Positions 1-7,213 of a stretch of 37,441 nucleotides of DNA are shown here, piece after piece (the stretch's first letter is position 1; the number at the start of each line of letters is the position of its first letter). The translations under genes were made by a program, and so were the position numbers. This DNA comes from Deltaproteobacteria bacterium (GTDB lineage Bacteria; Desulfobacterota; Binatia; Bin18): assembly GCA_016874775.1 (NCBI GenBank), contig VGTJ01000035.1:1-37441 (forward strand). The letters run 5' to 3'. Under the pieces are notes generated by a model, which saw only the letters and a list, made by a program, of their open reading frames with translations, was not told the origin of the DNA and did not search any database.

Positions 1-79
1 GTCGCCCGCGTTCATCCAGCTCTTCGACCAGACTTCGATACTTAGACCGAAGCCAGCACACAATGGTCTCGTCTCTCAT
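1..79 (-). CDS. Transposase N-terminus, ISAzo13-like (partial)
   Basis: Only the first 26 codons are visible; the gene runs off the left edge. The start ATG at 79 is preceded by a short AGGG-type ribosome site. The visible peptide begins MRDETIVCWLRSKYRSLVEE and continues with LDERG. The pattern 'KYRSL..(L)DERGRR' resembles the start of ISAzo13-family (Rhodopirellula-type DDE) transposases, but 26 residues is little to judge by. It could instead be another helical DNA-binding N-terminus. No terminal inverted repeat can be assigned from this end. Confidence 0.4.
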   Translation of the reverse strand, partial: MRDETIVCWLRSKYRSLVEELDERGR

Positions 80-118
80 CCCTGCTCTTGTGCAGAGGCT
101 CTCCACTCCGGTCAATCA

Positions 119-799
119 CTATTGCGGTAAGTTGTTTCCTGCCACCGCCTTACGCATAACGTAGTGAAACACGTCTTGCGGGTGGGCCTTGCTTGCTTCC
201 TTCAAGAGCCAGCCGTAGCCTTTGCGGACTAATAGCTTCTCGTCAGTAAGGAGTTTGTCCGCGACGGCGAACACCAGATCCAACTGCTGTCCCTTGCGCG
301 CGGGCAACACCAGAGACACGGCTGCTCCGCGCCGCATCCACTCATTGCTTGAACGTGCCCACTGCAGGACCGCTTTTGTTCGTACTGGATACTGCACGAA
401 ATACTCGCCGATCACATGAATACAGAGATCATCACCGTCACTCCAATCACTCACATGGGCGTCCAACCATGTCGCAAAGCGTGTCAGATGTTGCTCGGCA
501 AAATCTTTGCGGCTGACGCGTGCCCAGCGAAAGGCCAGAATCTTATGTTCATACACACCTGTGGCGAGGAGTTGGTCACACACCGCCAAGCGCTGATCAA
601 CACTCATTGACTTGATCTCAGGGAAGTACTGACTGGCAACCTTATGGATCGTTGGTGTGCGTACTCCCCAGAACTTATCGACCTTCATGTTGTAACGGGT
701 CCGCACTAACTCGCGAAACGCGGGGTCGGCGTGGCGCTGGAGTTCACTCGTGAGTGTCTTGATAAGAGAACGGGAATTGACCGTCGTTCTTTTCTCCAT
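119..799 (-). CDS. DNA alkylation repair protein (AlkD-like)
   Basis: A 226-residue all-helical HEAT-like protein of the AlkD/DNA-alkylation-repair family (PF08713). This family removes N3- and N7-alkylated bases by flipping the lesion rather than by inserting a side chain. Recognisable segments are DKFWGVRTPTIHKVA near residue 40, then SDGDDLCIHVIGEY and WMRRGAAVSLV, which match the family's repeat layout; the length is also typical. I start it at the ATG at 799 because the open frame extends to 1042 only through antisense of the VOC/AraC remnant, and the family homology begins with the MEKRTTVNSRSL helix. No strong ribosome site is seen. It stands alone. A second alkylation-repair gene (tag) lies about 31 kb to the right. 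Confidence 0.82.
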   Translation of the reverse strand: MEKRTTVNSRSLIKTLTSELQRHADPAFRELVRTRYNMKVDKFWGVRTPTIHKVASQYFPEIKSMSVDQRLAVCDQLLATGVYEHKILAFRWARVSRKDFAEQHLTRFATWLDAHVSDWSDGDDLCIHVIGEYFVQYPVRTKAVLQWARSSNEWMRRGAAVSLVLPARKGQQLDLVFAVADKLLTDEKLLVRKGYGWLLKEASKAHPQDVFHYVMRKAVAGNNLPQ

Positions 800-862
800 A
801 GCGCACCATATAGCCACAGCAGACGAGTGACTGGTAGACCAGTCCTCGCTGAGCTGAACACC

Positions 863-958
863 ATGCAACAGTCCATTGGTCTCGTTGCACTGGTTGTGCG
901 TGACTACGACGAAGCGCTTGCGTTCTATGTTGGGACGCTCGGGTTCTCCAAGGAGTGA
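863..958 (+). pseudogene. VOC/glyoxalase-family gene remnant (first 31 codons)
   Basis: The ATG at 863 opens a frame with the classic N-terminus of a VOC (glyoxalase/bleomycin resistance) protein, including IGLVALVVRDYDEALAFYVG and then TLGF. It stops at TGA 956-958 after 31 residues, whereas a normal family member has about 120-140. The beta-alpha-beta start of the fold is intact and everything after it is gone. The same reading frame continues past the stop into an AraC-type fragment, so the junction looks like a deletion that joined two genes. No functional product is expected. Confidence 0.65.
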
Positions 959-1134
959 AGCGATCCATTTTTCAACGCGCCTGCTGATAAGTTCCACAAT
1001 AGGCATGTGGCGTTGGACGGTGTGTGGGGAGCCCGAGCCCATGACGTGCGCGACCAGTTGCTGGAGGCGAAGACACCCGAAGGCAAGTTTCGTATTCTCG
1101 GTGAGTTTCTGGTCGCGCAGGCCGCTCTCACCTG
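959..1134 (+). pseudogene. AraC-family regulator remnant (DUF6597-like segment)
   Basis: Immediately after the VOC stop and in the same frame, the translation reads FFNAPADKFHNRHVALDGVW, followed by GARAHDVRDQLLEAKTPEGK and FRILGEFL. This matches the middle of AraC-type regulators with a DUF6597 sensor domain (pattern 'PFFG.PA.ELHN.HV.LD.LWG..A.ELR.RLLEA.T...KF..LE.FL'). Both the N-terminal part and the C-terminal helix-turn-helix are absent. There is no start codon or ribosome site. I read it as decayed DNA rather than a gene. The right boundary is approximate because similarity fades before the end of the methyltransferase gene on the other strand. Confidence 0.55.
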
Positions 1135-1938
1135 TCAGTTCACCGCAGTAGCCTTAAAAAACGTGTAGCAAAACACGCCATCGGCTTCAGCAGTGCGATA
1201 CAAATCAGCAATCCCCCGATCAAAGTCCGCCGCGCTCATCAGCTTCGCTTCCAGCGCTGTGGGTCGAACCCCTTCGATCATCACTGTGAACGTTCTCTTG
1301 GTGAAGCCGTCGATCAGCGCCGGTTTACTGCCATCGACATAGACCATGCGCGGCGAGACGTGCACATCGTAAAAGCCAGCTGCGTGTAACAAAGGATACA
1401 ACTGCCGACCGATCAAGGCATTTCCTCCAGCTCTGGCTTGCAAGTCGACCTGGCACTGAATCGCTCGTTGCGCATACGCGCTCTCAGGATAAAAGTAGGT
1501 AGATCCATGATCGCCCTCAATCACGGTGATCGTGCCGCCAGGTTCCACCATCTGCTTCAATACTCGTAAGGCTTCTACGGGTTGCGTCAGATGCTCAAGG
1601 ACGAAGCACACGAACACGTGGTCGAAGGACTGCGGAGGAAACGGCAAGTGAAAGATGTCCGCTTGCTGAAACGTGACGTTGCGTATACCTGCGGCCTCTA
1701 CTGCCTTCCGGGCTGCGGCGACCGAGGCTGCGGAGATATCAATGGACGTAATGATCGCCCCCGGACTCTTTGATGCCAAGGTCACGGTCTGTGATCCAAC
1801 GCCGCAGCCAGCTTCCAACACACGGCTTCCGGCTGGGTATGCCGTATCCGCATGTAACAGTTCCACCAGCGTCGATGCTTGGTCTTGCAGCCGCTGATTT
1901 TCGCGCGGATCGTAACCATGCACGTATGCGTTACTCAT
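1135..1938 (-). CDS. Class I SAM-dependent methyltransferase
   Basis: A 267-residue Rossmann-fold methyltransferase (Methyltransf_11/25 type). Motif I is VLEAGCGVGSQT at about residues 40-51. The acidic adenosine contact follows in ITSIDISAAS, then DIFHLPFPPQSFDHVFVCFV with LEHL (motif IV region) and EPGGTITVIEGDHG (motif VI region). The start is set by GGAGGT just upstream of the ATG at 1938; the frame is open for 78 more codons but has no better site. The N-terminal NAYVHGYDPRENQRLQDQA is typical of the ubiE/cyclopropane-synthase-like group. The substrate cannot be told from sequence. It is transcribed in the same direction as the debranching enzyme upstream but is 518 bases away, across repeat DNA, so it probably has its own promoter. 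Confidence 0.85.
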   Translation of the reverse strand: MSNAYVHGYDPRENQRLQDQASTLVELLHADTAYPAGSRVLEAGCGVGSQTVTLASKSPGAIITSIDISAASVAAARKAVEAAGIRNVTFQQADIFHLPFPPQSFDHVFVCFVLEHLTQPVEALRVLKQMVEPGGTITVIEGDHGSTYFYPESAYAQRAIQCQVDLQARAGGNALIGRQLYPLLHAAGFYDVHVSPRMVYVDGSKPALIDGFTKRTFTVMIEGVRPTALEAKLMSAADFDRGIADLYRTAEADGVFCYTFFKATAVN

Positions 1939-2170
1939 TGCACCTCCATAGACCATACCCAACGAGCTCAGAAACGGTGCGGGCCATACCTTTTGAAACA
2001 CCGCAATCTCGTTCGCCGGTAGACTGGCGAGGAGCTGGCGCAGCACGCGCCCCTTCTCTTCCTTAGCAAGCAGAGCTCGAAACCTTGAAGGCTCGTCTGA
2101 CAGCCTTGGAGAAACGCCCCCGTTACGTGCGCTAAATGAGTCCACACGACATTGGTACAGCACAGGCAAC

Positions 2171-2256
2171 AAATCCCTCCGCGCTACACACGGCCCCCTT
2201 TGCTAAAGGGGGCCGTTTTCGGTCCCCCCCTTTGCAAAGGGGGGTATGGGGATTTC
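2171..2256 (+). repeat. About 86-bp double-hairpin interspersed repeat, copy 1
   Basis: The element starts with AAATCCCTCCGCGC and ends with GGGGATTTC. It contains two near-perfect palindromes: 2192-2214 (core CCCCCTTTGCTAAAGGGGG) and 2225-2244 (core CCCCCTTTGCAAAGGGGG). A second copy with the same order of parts lies at 15694-15780 in the opposite orientation. This is the layout of a REP/MITE-like non-autonomous element. It lies in the 518-base gap 1939-2456, in which I see no gene. Confidence 0.7.
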
Positions 2257-2399
2257 ACTGCGCGTGAGGAAGTATACGAATCTCCCGTGGTCCGATTTCG
2301 TCCTGAGTGCCTGAGGTGGACGCATGTGTCGGGCAGCAGTTACTCAAGTCGGCGAGGGGAGCGAATAATGCACTTCTGTATTTTTTTCTCTCATCCTGC

Positions 2400-2420
2400 C
2401 CTTTGCCCTTCGGGCAAAGG
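2400..2420. terminator. Perfect 9-bp hairpin downstream of the debranching gene
   Basis: CCTTTGCCC and GGGCAAAGG flank a TTC loop, so the RNA would close with a stable C(UUCG)G-type tetraloop. It lies 36 bases past the stop of the debranching enzyme gene (minus strand). There is no T-run on the minus-strand exit side, so it may slow polymerase or protect the 3' end, or simply be another repeat palindrome. Confidence 0.35.
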
Positions 2421-2456
2421 AACCCATCGCTCTATGTACACGAATGGTGCCGTGCG

Positions 2457-4415
2457 CTATCGGCTCAGTACGCTTAACTCAAGTCGCAACATCTCCCCAA
2501 CTGACCACGCTTGAAACGGGCACCCTCGCGGTGTGTGCGGTGTATCGCCATCAACAATCTCAGAGATGTGGCCTATGCCGGCATTATCGAGATGCTGAAA
2601 GAGTGGCGCGAGAAACCGCTCGCGAGCTTCACGCTTTGCCTTGGCTGTGTTCCCGCGCACTCGTACCCACGCTTCAACAAATGGTCCGACAAGCCACGGC
2701 CAGACCGTACCTTGATGATAAGCACTGTCACGTTGCCACACGCCACCTTGATAATGCGGAACATAGCTGGGATCATCTGGGGCAAGCGAACGTAATCCCA
2801 ATGGCGTCCATAAGCGTTGCTCTACCGCATCGACGATGCATTTTGCCTGCGCTCCTTCAATCAGTGCGATGGGTAACCCGCCAACCGCAAAAATCTGATT
2901 GGGGCGGAACGCCGCGTCAACCATGCCAGGTTGATGATCAACATCGACAACATCATACACATACCCGCCTGCCTCATGCCAAAAACGCTGCTGAAAAGCT
3001 GTGCGGCCACGCGCCAGCAATTCTTGCCAATGCGTAGCGAAACGGCTGGCGATATGGAGCGCATTGAGCCACAGCGCTTGAATCTCAACCGGCTTACCAA
3101 TGCGGGGCGTAATGACGTGTCCATCAACGCGGGCATCCATCCACGTCAATTGCTGATCTGCTTCTCCTGCGGCGAGTAGGCCGTCAGCATCGGCGTGAAT
3201 ACCATAACGCGTTCCTTTGGCGAACCCAGTCAGGATAGCCTCGATCGCTTCTTGTAAGGTACTACGAACTTTTTGTGACGCCTTGCGGGGCTTGTCTTCG
3301 ACTGCTTGCAAGAAATCATGAACAGCGATGATGTACCATAGTGAAGCGTCGACGGAGTTGAATTCTGGCGTATCACCATGATCAGGAAAGCGGTTGGGCA
3401 ACATACCTTCCGAGACCGTTCCAGCCCACGCCAGCAAAATATCGCGGGCTTCCTCCAACCGTCCAGTTGCCAGACAGAGACCGCGCAACGCAATAAACGT
3501 GTCACGCCCCCAATCGGTAAACCACGGATAACCTGCAACCAGCGTTTTCCCGGTGCCGCGTTGAGCGAGATAGGCATCGGCGGCACGATGCAATGGCGAA
3601 GGAAAACGACTGCGGCGACGTTTCTCAGCGGTACGCAGGGCGGTAAAGATGTTCTCTGTTGAGGTGTTGTGTGGCAACACACCATTTTCATGCCCTTCGG
3701 CGGCAAGAATCAGTATGGCTTCGCCCTTGGACATATCCCAACGAAAGGTTCCTGGCGTGGCGAGGTCTTCGGTGTAATCGAGGCCTCGTGCGCGCTCTTC
3801 CGTATAGGAGAAATTGCGATACCAATCTGGTTGATGGATATACTCACCGTTGGAGAGGGTGAGGATCGCAGGAACGTCAGGGTAGAGTTGCCAGCGTCGC
3901 TGTACCCCCTGAGCTGTGCCCTCGAAACGAAACGCAGGATTTTCGTGGTGAAGTGAATGATAATCCCGCCCTGAAAAGAAAGGCCGCACTGAGAGTGACA
4001 CCCCTGTGCGTGGTGTCTGTAGTCGCCAGGCAAGGGCAACGACCGAGGTGTTGTGGCAGACGAAAAGTTCGTGTTCGATGACGGTGCCATCGTCGAGTTC
4101 AAAACGCCAACACGGCCAGGGATCAATCGTAAACGATTTGATCCGCTGCGCCCCGTCTGGGTGAATCACATCAGGGGCATAGCGCTGCGAAGACAATGAG
4201 CATGTCCCATGAGGGGTATCGACCCAGGCGTCGAAGCCGTTGACCAGAACAAAGCGACCAGTCGGCGGGGCAGTCGCAGTAAGCAACAGGGCGTGGTAAC
4301 GGCGGGTCCGAATACCGCTCACCGAACCCGAGGCAAATCCTCCGAGCCCATCGGCTTCCAACCATTCGGCAGTGGGATTAAACGGTGTAGCTGCAGCGAG
4401 AATTGTACTTTCCAT
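2457..4415 (-). CDS. Glycogen debranching enzyme, amylo-alpha-1,6-glucosidase family
   Basis: A 652-residue protein with the two-domain architecture of bacterial/archaeal amylo-alpha-1,6-glucosidases. The N-terminal beta domain (about residues 10-270, GDE_N) begins with ADGLGGFASGSVSGIRTRRY, the family's sugar-binding signature. An (alpha/alpha)6 barrel follows (about 275-645, GDE_C), with GYPWFTDWGRDTFIAL at 295-310 and QGTVWPWLVGPFVEAW near the end. It hydrolyses alpha-1,6 branch points in glycogen or starch-like glucans in the cytoplasm; no signal peptide is present. Length and both domains are complete. No other glycogen gene is in the window. The start at 4415 lacks a strong ribosome site but directly precedes the conserved N-terminus. 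Confidence 0.93.
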   Translation of the reverse strand: MESTILAAATPFNPTAEWLEADGLGGFASGSVSGIRTRRYHALLLTATAPPTGRFVLVNGFDAWVDTPHGTCSLSSQRYAPDVIHPDGAQRIKSFTIDPWPCWRFELDDGTVIEHELFVCHNTSVVALAWRLQTPRTGVSLSVRPFFSGRDYHSLHHENPAFRFEGTAQGVQRRWQLYPDVPAILTLSNGEYIHQPDWYRNFSYTEERARGLDYTEDLATPGTFRWDMSKGEAILILAAEGHENGVLPHNTSTENIFTALRTAEKRRRSRFPSPLHRAADAYLAQRGTGKTLVAGYPWFTDWGRDTFIALRGLCLATGRLEEARDILLAWAGTVSEGMLPNRFPDHGDTPEFNSVDASLWYIIAVHDFLQAVEDKPRKASQKVRSTLQEAIEAILTGFAKGTRYGIHADADGLLAAGEADQQLTWMDARVDGHVITPRIGKPVEIQALWLNALHIASRFATHWQELLARGRTAFQQRFWHEAGGYVYDVVDVDHQPGMVDAAFRPNQIFAVGGLPIALIEGAQAKCIVDAVEQRLWTPLGLRSLAPDDPSYVPHYQGGVWQRDSAYHQGTVWPWLVGPFVEAWVRVRGNTAKAKREARERFLAPLFQHLDNAGIGHISEIVDGDTPHTPRGCPFQAWSVGEMLRLELSVLSR

Positions 4416-4713
4416 AGAGCTTTGATGTTAGCATTATCGGGAGAGTTTCGTGCAATGGGGACTCCAGTGCACTCCCTCTGCTGAAAGAATCACTTTTTGT
4501 GGATGAAACTGTTCCACTACGTGCCTGACGATTTTTTTGAATCGCTGCACGAGTGATGGGTGATGGTTCCTGCCTTTGCATCATACGACTTGCTCTTGAT
4601 TGTCACTGTACCGAAAGAAGAAAAGGAAAACTCGAATTTGTTGCTCAGGTTGGATTGTTCAGTCAAACGCAAGGCAGGCGGTGCGTACCGCGACTTGGCG
4701 CGTGAACTCAGCT
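4416..4713. other. 298-base intergenic gap without recognised gene
   Basis: This gap lies between two minus-strand genes and should hold the promoter of the debranching enzyme. I checked the short frames on both strands and found neither family resemblance nor ribosome sites. No clear hairpin terminator or repeat unit was recognised. Confidence 0.5.
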
Positions 4714-5331
4714 TCATGATGTTCCAGCAATCAGTTTCCCAATCACCTCTTTCAACGGTAACTTTGTGCGTAATGTCGCCAGTGCATTGATAACGACTTC
4801 GACGCCGTGCAGGATCACCTCGGCGTTGTCTGAGCATTCCAGCGCTTCGGCAAGACGAATCCCCGTCAGTGTTAACAACGGTTCGTGCGCTTGTTCGTTT
4901 TTGGCACTGTTCAACGAGAAGAATCCGTACTGGATGGCACGACTGTTATAGAGGTGGAGCAAATCGGCTTGGGTCTCTTCCTGTTCTTCCTCATCTTCAT
5001 CGGGACAAGCAGCTTGGACAAATGCGGGAAGCGTCGCGCCAACCAGGCCGGTCATAAAGGCGGAATGCAACGTCATTGCCGTCTGCTCTGGCACGGTGGT
5101 TTGAAATGCGGCGGATGCGATGCGGTCACATGAATGGAGCAGGATGATAAGCAACTCGGCAATCACTGCCTGTTGCTTCGCTGATTCAGTGAAGGGATCT
5201 TTGGCCAGCTCTTGTGCCACCTCGGTCGATTTCCGCAAGGTCTGTCCGGCAGCATTGGCGAGATGGAGCAGTTTCGTGCTCAGGTCCAGCATTTCTGGCG
5301 ACAGGCGTTGTTGAATATCTGAGAGTTTCAT
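4714..5331 (-). CDS. Hypothetical helical cytoplasmic protein
   Basis: A 205-residue protein I do not recognise. It starts MKLSDIQQRLSPEMLDLSTK (ATG at 5331) and is predicted almost all alpha-helical, with a strongly acidic stretch (PDEDEEEQEETQADLL) in the second half. There is no signal peptide or obvious catalytic motif. It is divergent from the ABC1-kinase gene at 5423, and the two share a 91-base upstream region, so they may be co-regulated. The open frame continues to 5523, but that part is antisense to the kinase gene and has poor composition. The function is unknown. Confidence 0.6.
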   Translation of the reverse strand: MKLSDIQQRLSPEMLDLSTKLLHLANAAGQTLRKSTEVAQELAKDPFTESAKQQAVIAELLIILLHSCDRIASAAFQTTVPEQTAMTLHSAFMTGLVGATLPAFVQAACPDEDEEEQEETQADLLHLYNSRAIQYGFFSLNSAKNEQAHEPLLTLTGIRLAEALECSDNAEVILHGVEVVINALATLRTKLPLKEVIGKLIAGTS

Positions 5332-5422
5332 GGGCGGGTACTTTGTCCTTTGTCGAGTTTCGCTAAGATAAAATCGATGTTGCCGAAAAGGAGGGAAGAA
5401 AGCAACGAATGAGGTTACCGGC

Positions 5423-6781
5423 ATGACACATGAGACAGCAGTCAACACGCATCGCCAGCAGTCACTCACACGGCGAGTGCGTTTTGGTCGTTTCCTTCTA
5501 GTCGCACAGATGGTGGTGCGCATTTACGGCGGCTACAAATCCACCCAACTCTACGGTCGCTTTGTTTCGCAACGCGGATTGAATGAACGCTACGCTCGGC
5601 ATCATCGCCGCAGTGCTGAGCTGATCTATCGCACGGCATTACGCCTTGAAGGCTGGTTGGTGAAAGCCTGTCAATTCATTGGGACGCGAGCGGATATCCT
5701 GCCACCAGAATACATTGAAGTGCTCTCGCGATTGCATGACAAAGTGCCGCCGCGCCCGTTCATGCTGATCAAGCAACGAGTCGAGGCTGAACTGCAGAAA
5801 CCGCTCGACGAAGTTTTTGCGTCGTTCTCTCCTGAGCCGGTTGCGGCGGCCTCGTTAGCCCAAGTGCACAAAGCGGTCCTGCGCGACGGCCGACCCGTAG
5901 CCGTCAAAGTGCAATATCCTGACGTTGCTGCGCTCGTCGAATTGGACATGCAAAACATTGCCTTCTTTGTTGACTGGCTGGCCCGCTTGGAACCGCGCTT
6001 TGATTTTCGTTTTGTCGTCAAAGAAATGCAGCGATACATTCCGTTGGAACTGGATTTTATCAACGAAGGAAAGAATGCCGAGACCGTCGGCAATAATTTC
6101 GCCGCACGAGGAGACGATGTCATCGTGCCGCGTATTTATTGGGAGCACACGACCAAGAAACTCCTCGTGATGGAGTTCATGGAAGGAATCAAGGTTACTG
6201 AAGTTGAACAACTCCGCAGTGCGGGCATTGATACGCGCGTTGTCGCGCAACGACTGACGGAAGCCTATTTGCAGCAGATTTTGCTCGACGGATTGTTTCA
6301 TGCGGATCCGCATCCAGGCAATTTGCTTGTACAAGCCGGCCCTCGATTAGTGTTTCTTGACTTTGGTCTGACCAAAGATCTGCCACCAGAGTTTCCCGCG
6401 GAGATGGCGCGCTTAACGACCGCGATTGTCACGCAGAATTCAGCCGAGATTGTGGCCTCGTTCCGACGCTTAGGGTTTGTCACCAAGCACGGAGGCGAAG
6501 AGAGTCTACTGGTGCTCGGAGAAGCGATGCTCGGCCATTCGGTGAAAGAGAACAAAGCCTATGCTGATCCGGAAATGGTCGAACGATTCAATAAAGAAAT
6601 CGATGATGCGATGCGCAAGGATCCTATTGTCGAAGCGCCAAGCGACCTCGTTCTTGTTGGGCGTGTGATGGGACTACTCAGTGGAGTTGGGAAACAACTT
6701 GGGTCAGAAGTGAATTTGTTCTCGACGCTGATGCCGTATTTGTTGTCTGAAAGTAAAAATCCCGCCAGTGTTCCGCCGTAG
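5423..6781 (+). CDS. ABC1/UbiB (ADCK) family atypical kinase
   Basis: A 452-residue member of the ABC1/UbiB protein-kinase-like family, whose members support isoprenoid-quinone biosynthesis or lipid handling by ATPase activity. The hallmark elements are present in order: the KxGQ-type motif (here KACQ, 81-84), the alanine-rich nucleotide loop AAASLAQVH (141-149), the VAVKVQYP lysine (162), ELDFINEGKNAE (about 209-220), HADPHPGN (293-300) and LDFGLTKDL with the metal-binding DFG (313-315). The Gly of KxGQ is replaced by Cys, which is unusual. There is no C-terminal membrane pair, so it is closer to soluble or peripheral members than to E. coli UbiB. AAGGAGGG lies about 28 bases upstream of the ATG, rather far; no better in-frame start is visible. 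Confidence 0.9.
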   Translation: MTHETAVNTHRQQSLTRRVRFGRFLLVAQMVVRIYGGYKSTQLYGRFVSQRGLNERYARHHRRSAELIYRTALRLEGWLVKACQFIGTRADILPPEYIEVLSRLHDKVPPRPFMLIKQRVEAELQKPLDEVFASFSPEPVAAASLAQVHKAVLRDGRPVAVKVQYPDVAALVELDMQNIAFFVDWLARLEPRFDFRFVVKEMQRYIPLELDFINEGKNAETVGNNFAARGDDVIVPRIYWEHTTKKLLVMEFMEGIKVTEVEQLRSAGIDTRVVAQRLTEAYLQQILLDGLFHADPHPGNLLVQAGPRLVFLDFGLTKDLPPEFPAEMARLTTAIVTQNSAEIVASFRRLGFVTKHGGEESLLVLGEAMLGHSVKENKAYADPEMVERFNKEIDDAMRKDPIVEAPSDLVLVGRVMGLLSGVGKQLGSEVNLFSTLMPYLLSESKNPASVPP

Positions 6782-6818
6782 GGGCGTCCCGCCGGTGAAA
6801 GCGGGCTGTCGGGATTTC

Positions 6819-6848
6819 GGCGGTGCCTGGATGCCTCCAGGGACCACC
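6819..6848. repeat. Imperfect hairpin GGTGG..CCTGG/CCAGG..CCGCC
   Basis: This palindrome (stem CCTGG/CCAGG with flanking GGTGG and CCGCC) lies 24 bases past the stop of the tiny minus-strand ORF at 6872-6913. A second, smaller hairpin (CCCGC/GCGGG) follows at about 6788-6805. They could be the 3' structure of a short transcript read on the minus strand, or the end of the kinase mRNA on the plus strand. Confidence 0.35.
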
Positions 6849-6871
6849 CATTAACATCAGGGTACGTCAGC

Positions 6872-6913
6872 CTAGGAGGCCACCACCTTACACATCACCG
6901 TATTTGCGACCAT
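6872..6913 (-). CDS. Putative 13-residue peptide ORF with extended Shine-Dalgarno
   Basis: The minus-strand ATG at 6913 opens MVANTVMCKVVAS and then TAG. Directly before it stands AAGGAGGTGATCCAGC, which is complementary to the whole tail of 16S rRNA (GCTGGATCACCTCCTT) and ideally spaced for this ATG. Such a complete ribosome site in a 432-base gap without other genes is unlikely to be random. The peptide matches no family I know. It could be a leader peptide, a small protein, or part of a structured regulatory RNA. The gap 6782-7213 holds nothing else I can call. Confidence 0.4.
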   Translation of the reverse strand: MVANTVMCKVVAS

Positions 6914-7213
6914 GCTGGATCACCTCCTTCCTCGGCGCACCCAATCGCGGGCCCAGAGTCCGCTTAGCCAGGAACCGATCGCCGAATTATCGGCCCGAGG
7001 CGTGGTCCGCTCGCGTCTTACCGAATTGTAAGAATCGAAGCGTCAAGGGTTTGTGTGAACCCGACCGATACTCTCACTCTACTCTGAAATCGGAACAAGG
7101 TCCAGATACAAAGTGAACACTGATGATGAAATCCTCCCTCACCCTCCTTCATTGTCGTTACCGTGCAGCTCTTGCGAGAAAGAGGACCGGACGGTATAGT
7201 CCGCCTCACTTTT

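Noticed and set aside
2180-2260. CRISPR-like repeat array
   Set aside because: There are only two palindromes of different sequence, no regular spacers and no cas genes; it is an interspersed hairpin repeat.
2444-3037. Plus-strand open frame of 197 codons opposite the debranching enzyme
   Set aside because: It is antisense to the conserved C-terminal domain of a clear enzyme gene, has no family resemblance and lacks a ribosome site.
6914-6932. GCTGGATCACCTCCTT on the plus strand as the 3' end of a 16S rRNA gene
   Set aside because: The match to 16S stops at this short tail; upstream sequence shows no further rRNA similarity. It is better explained as the complement of a strong Shine-Dalgarno site.
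7018-7060. Possible tRNA T-arm (GGGTT..AACCC around GTTCACAC) on the minus strand
   Set aside because: No acceptor, D or anticodon stems can be built around it.
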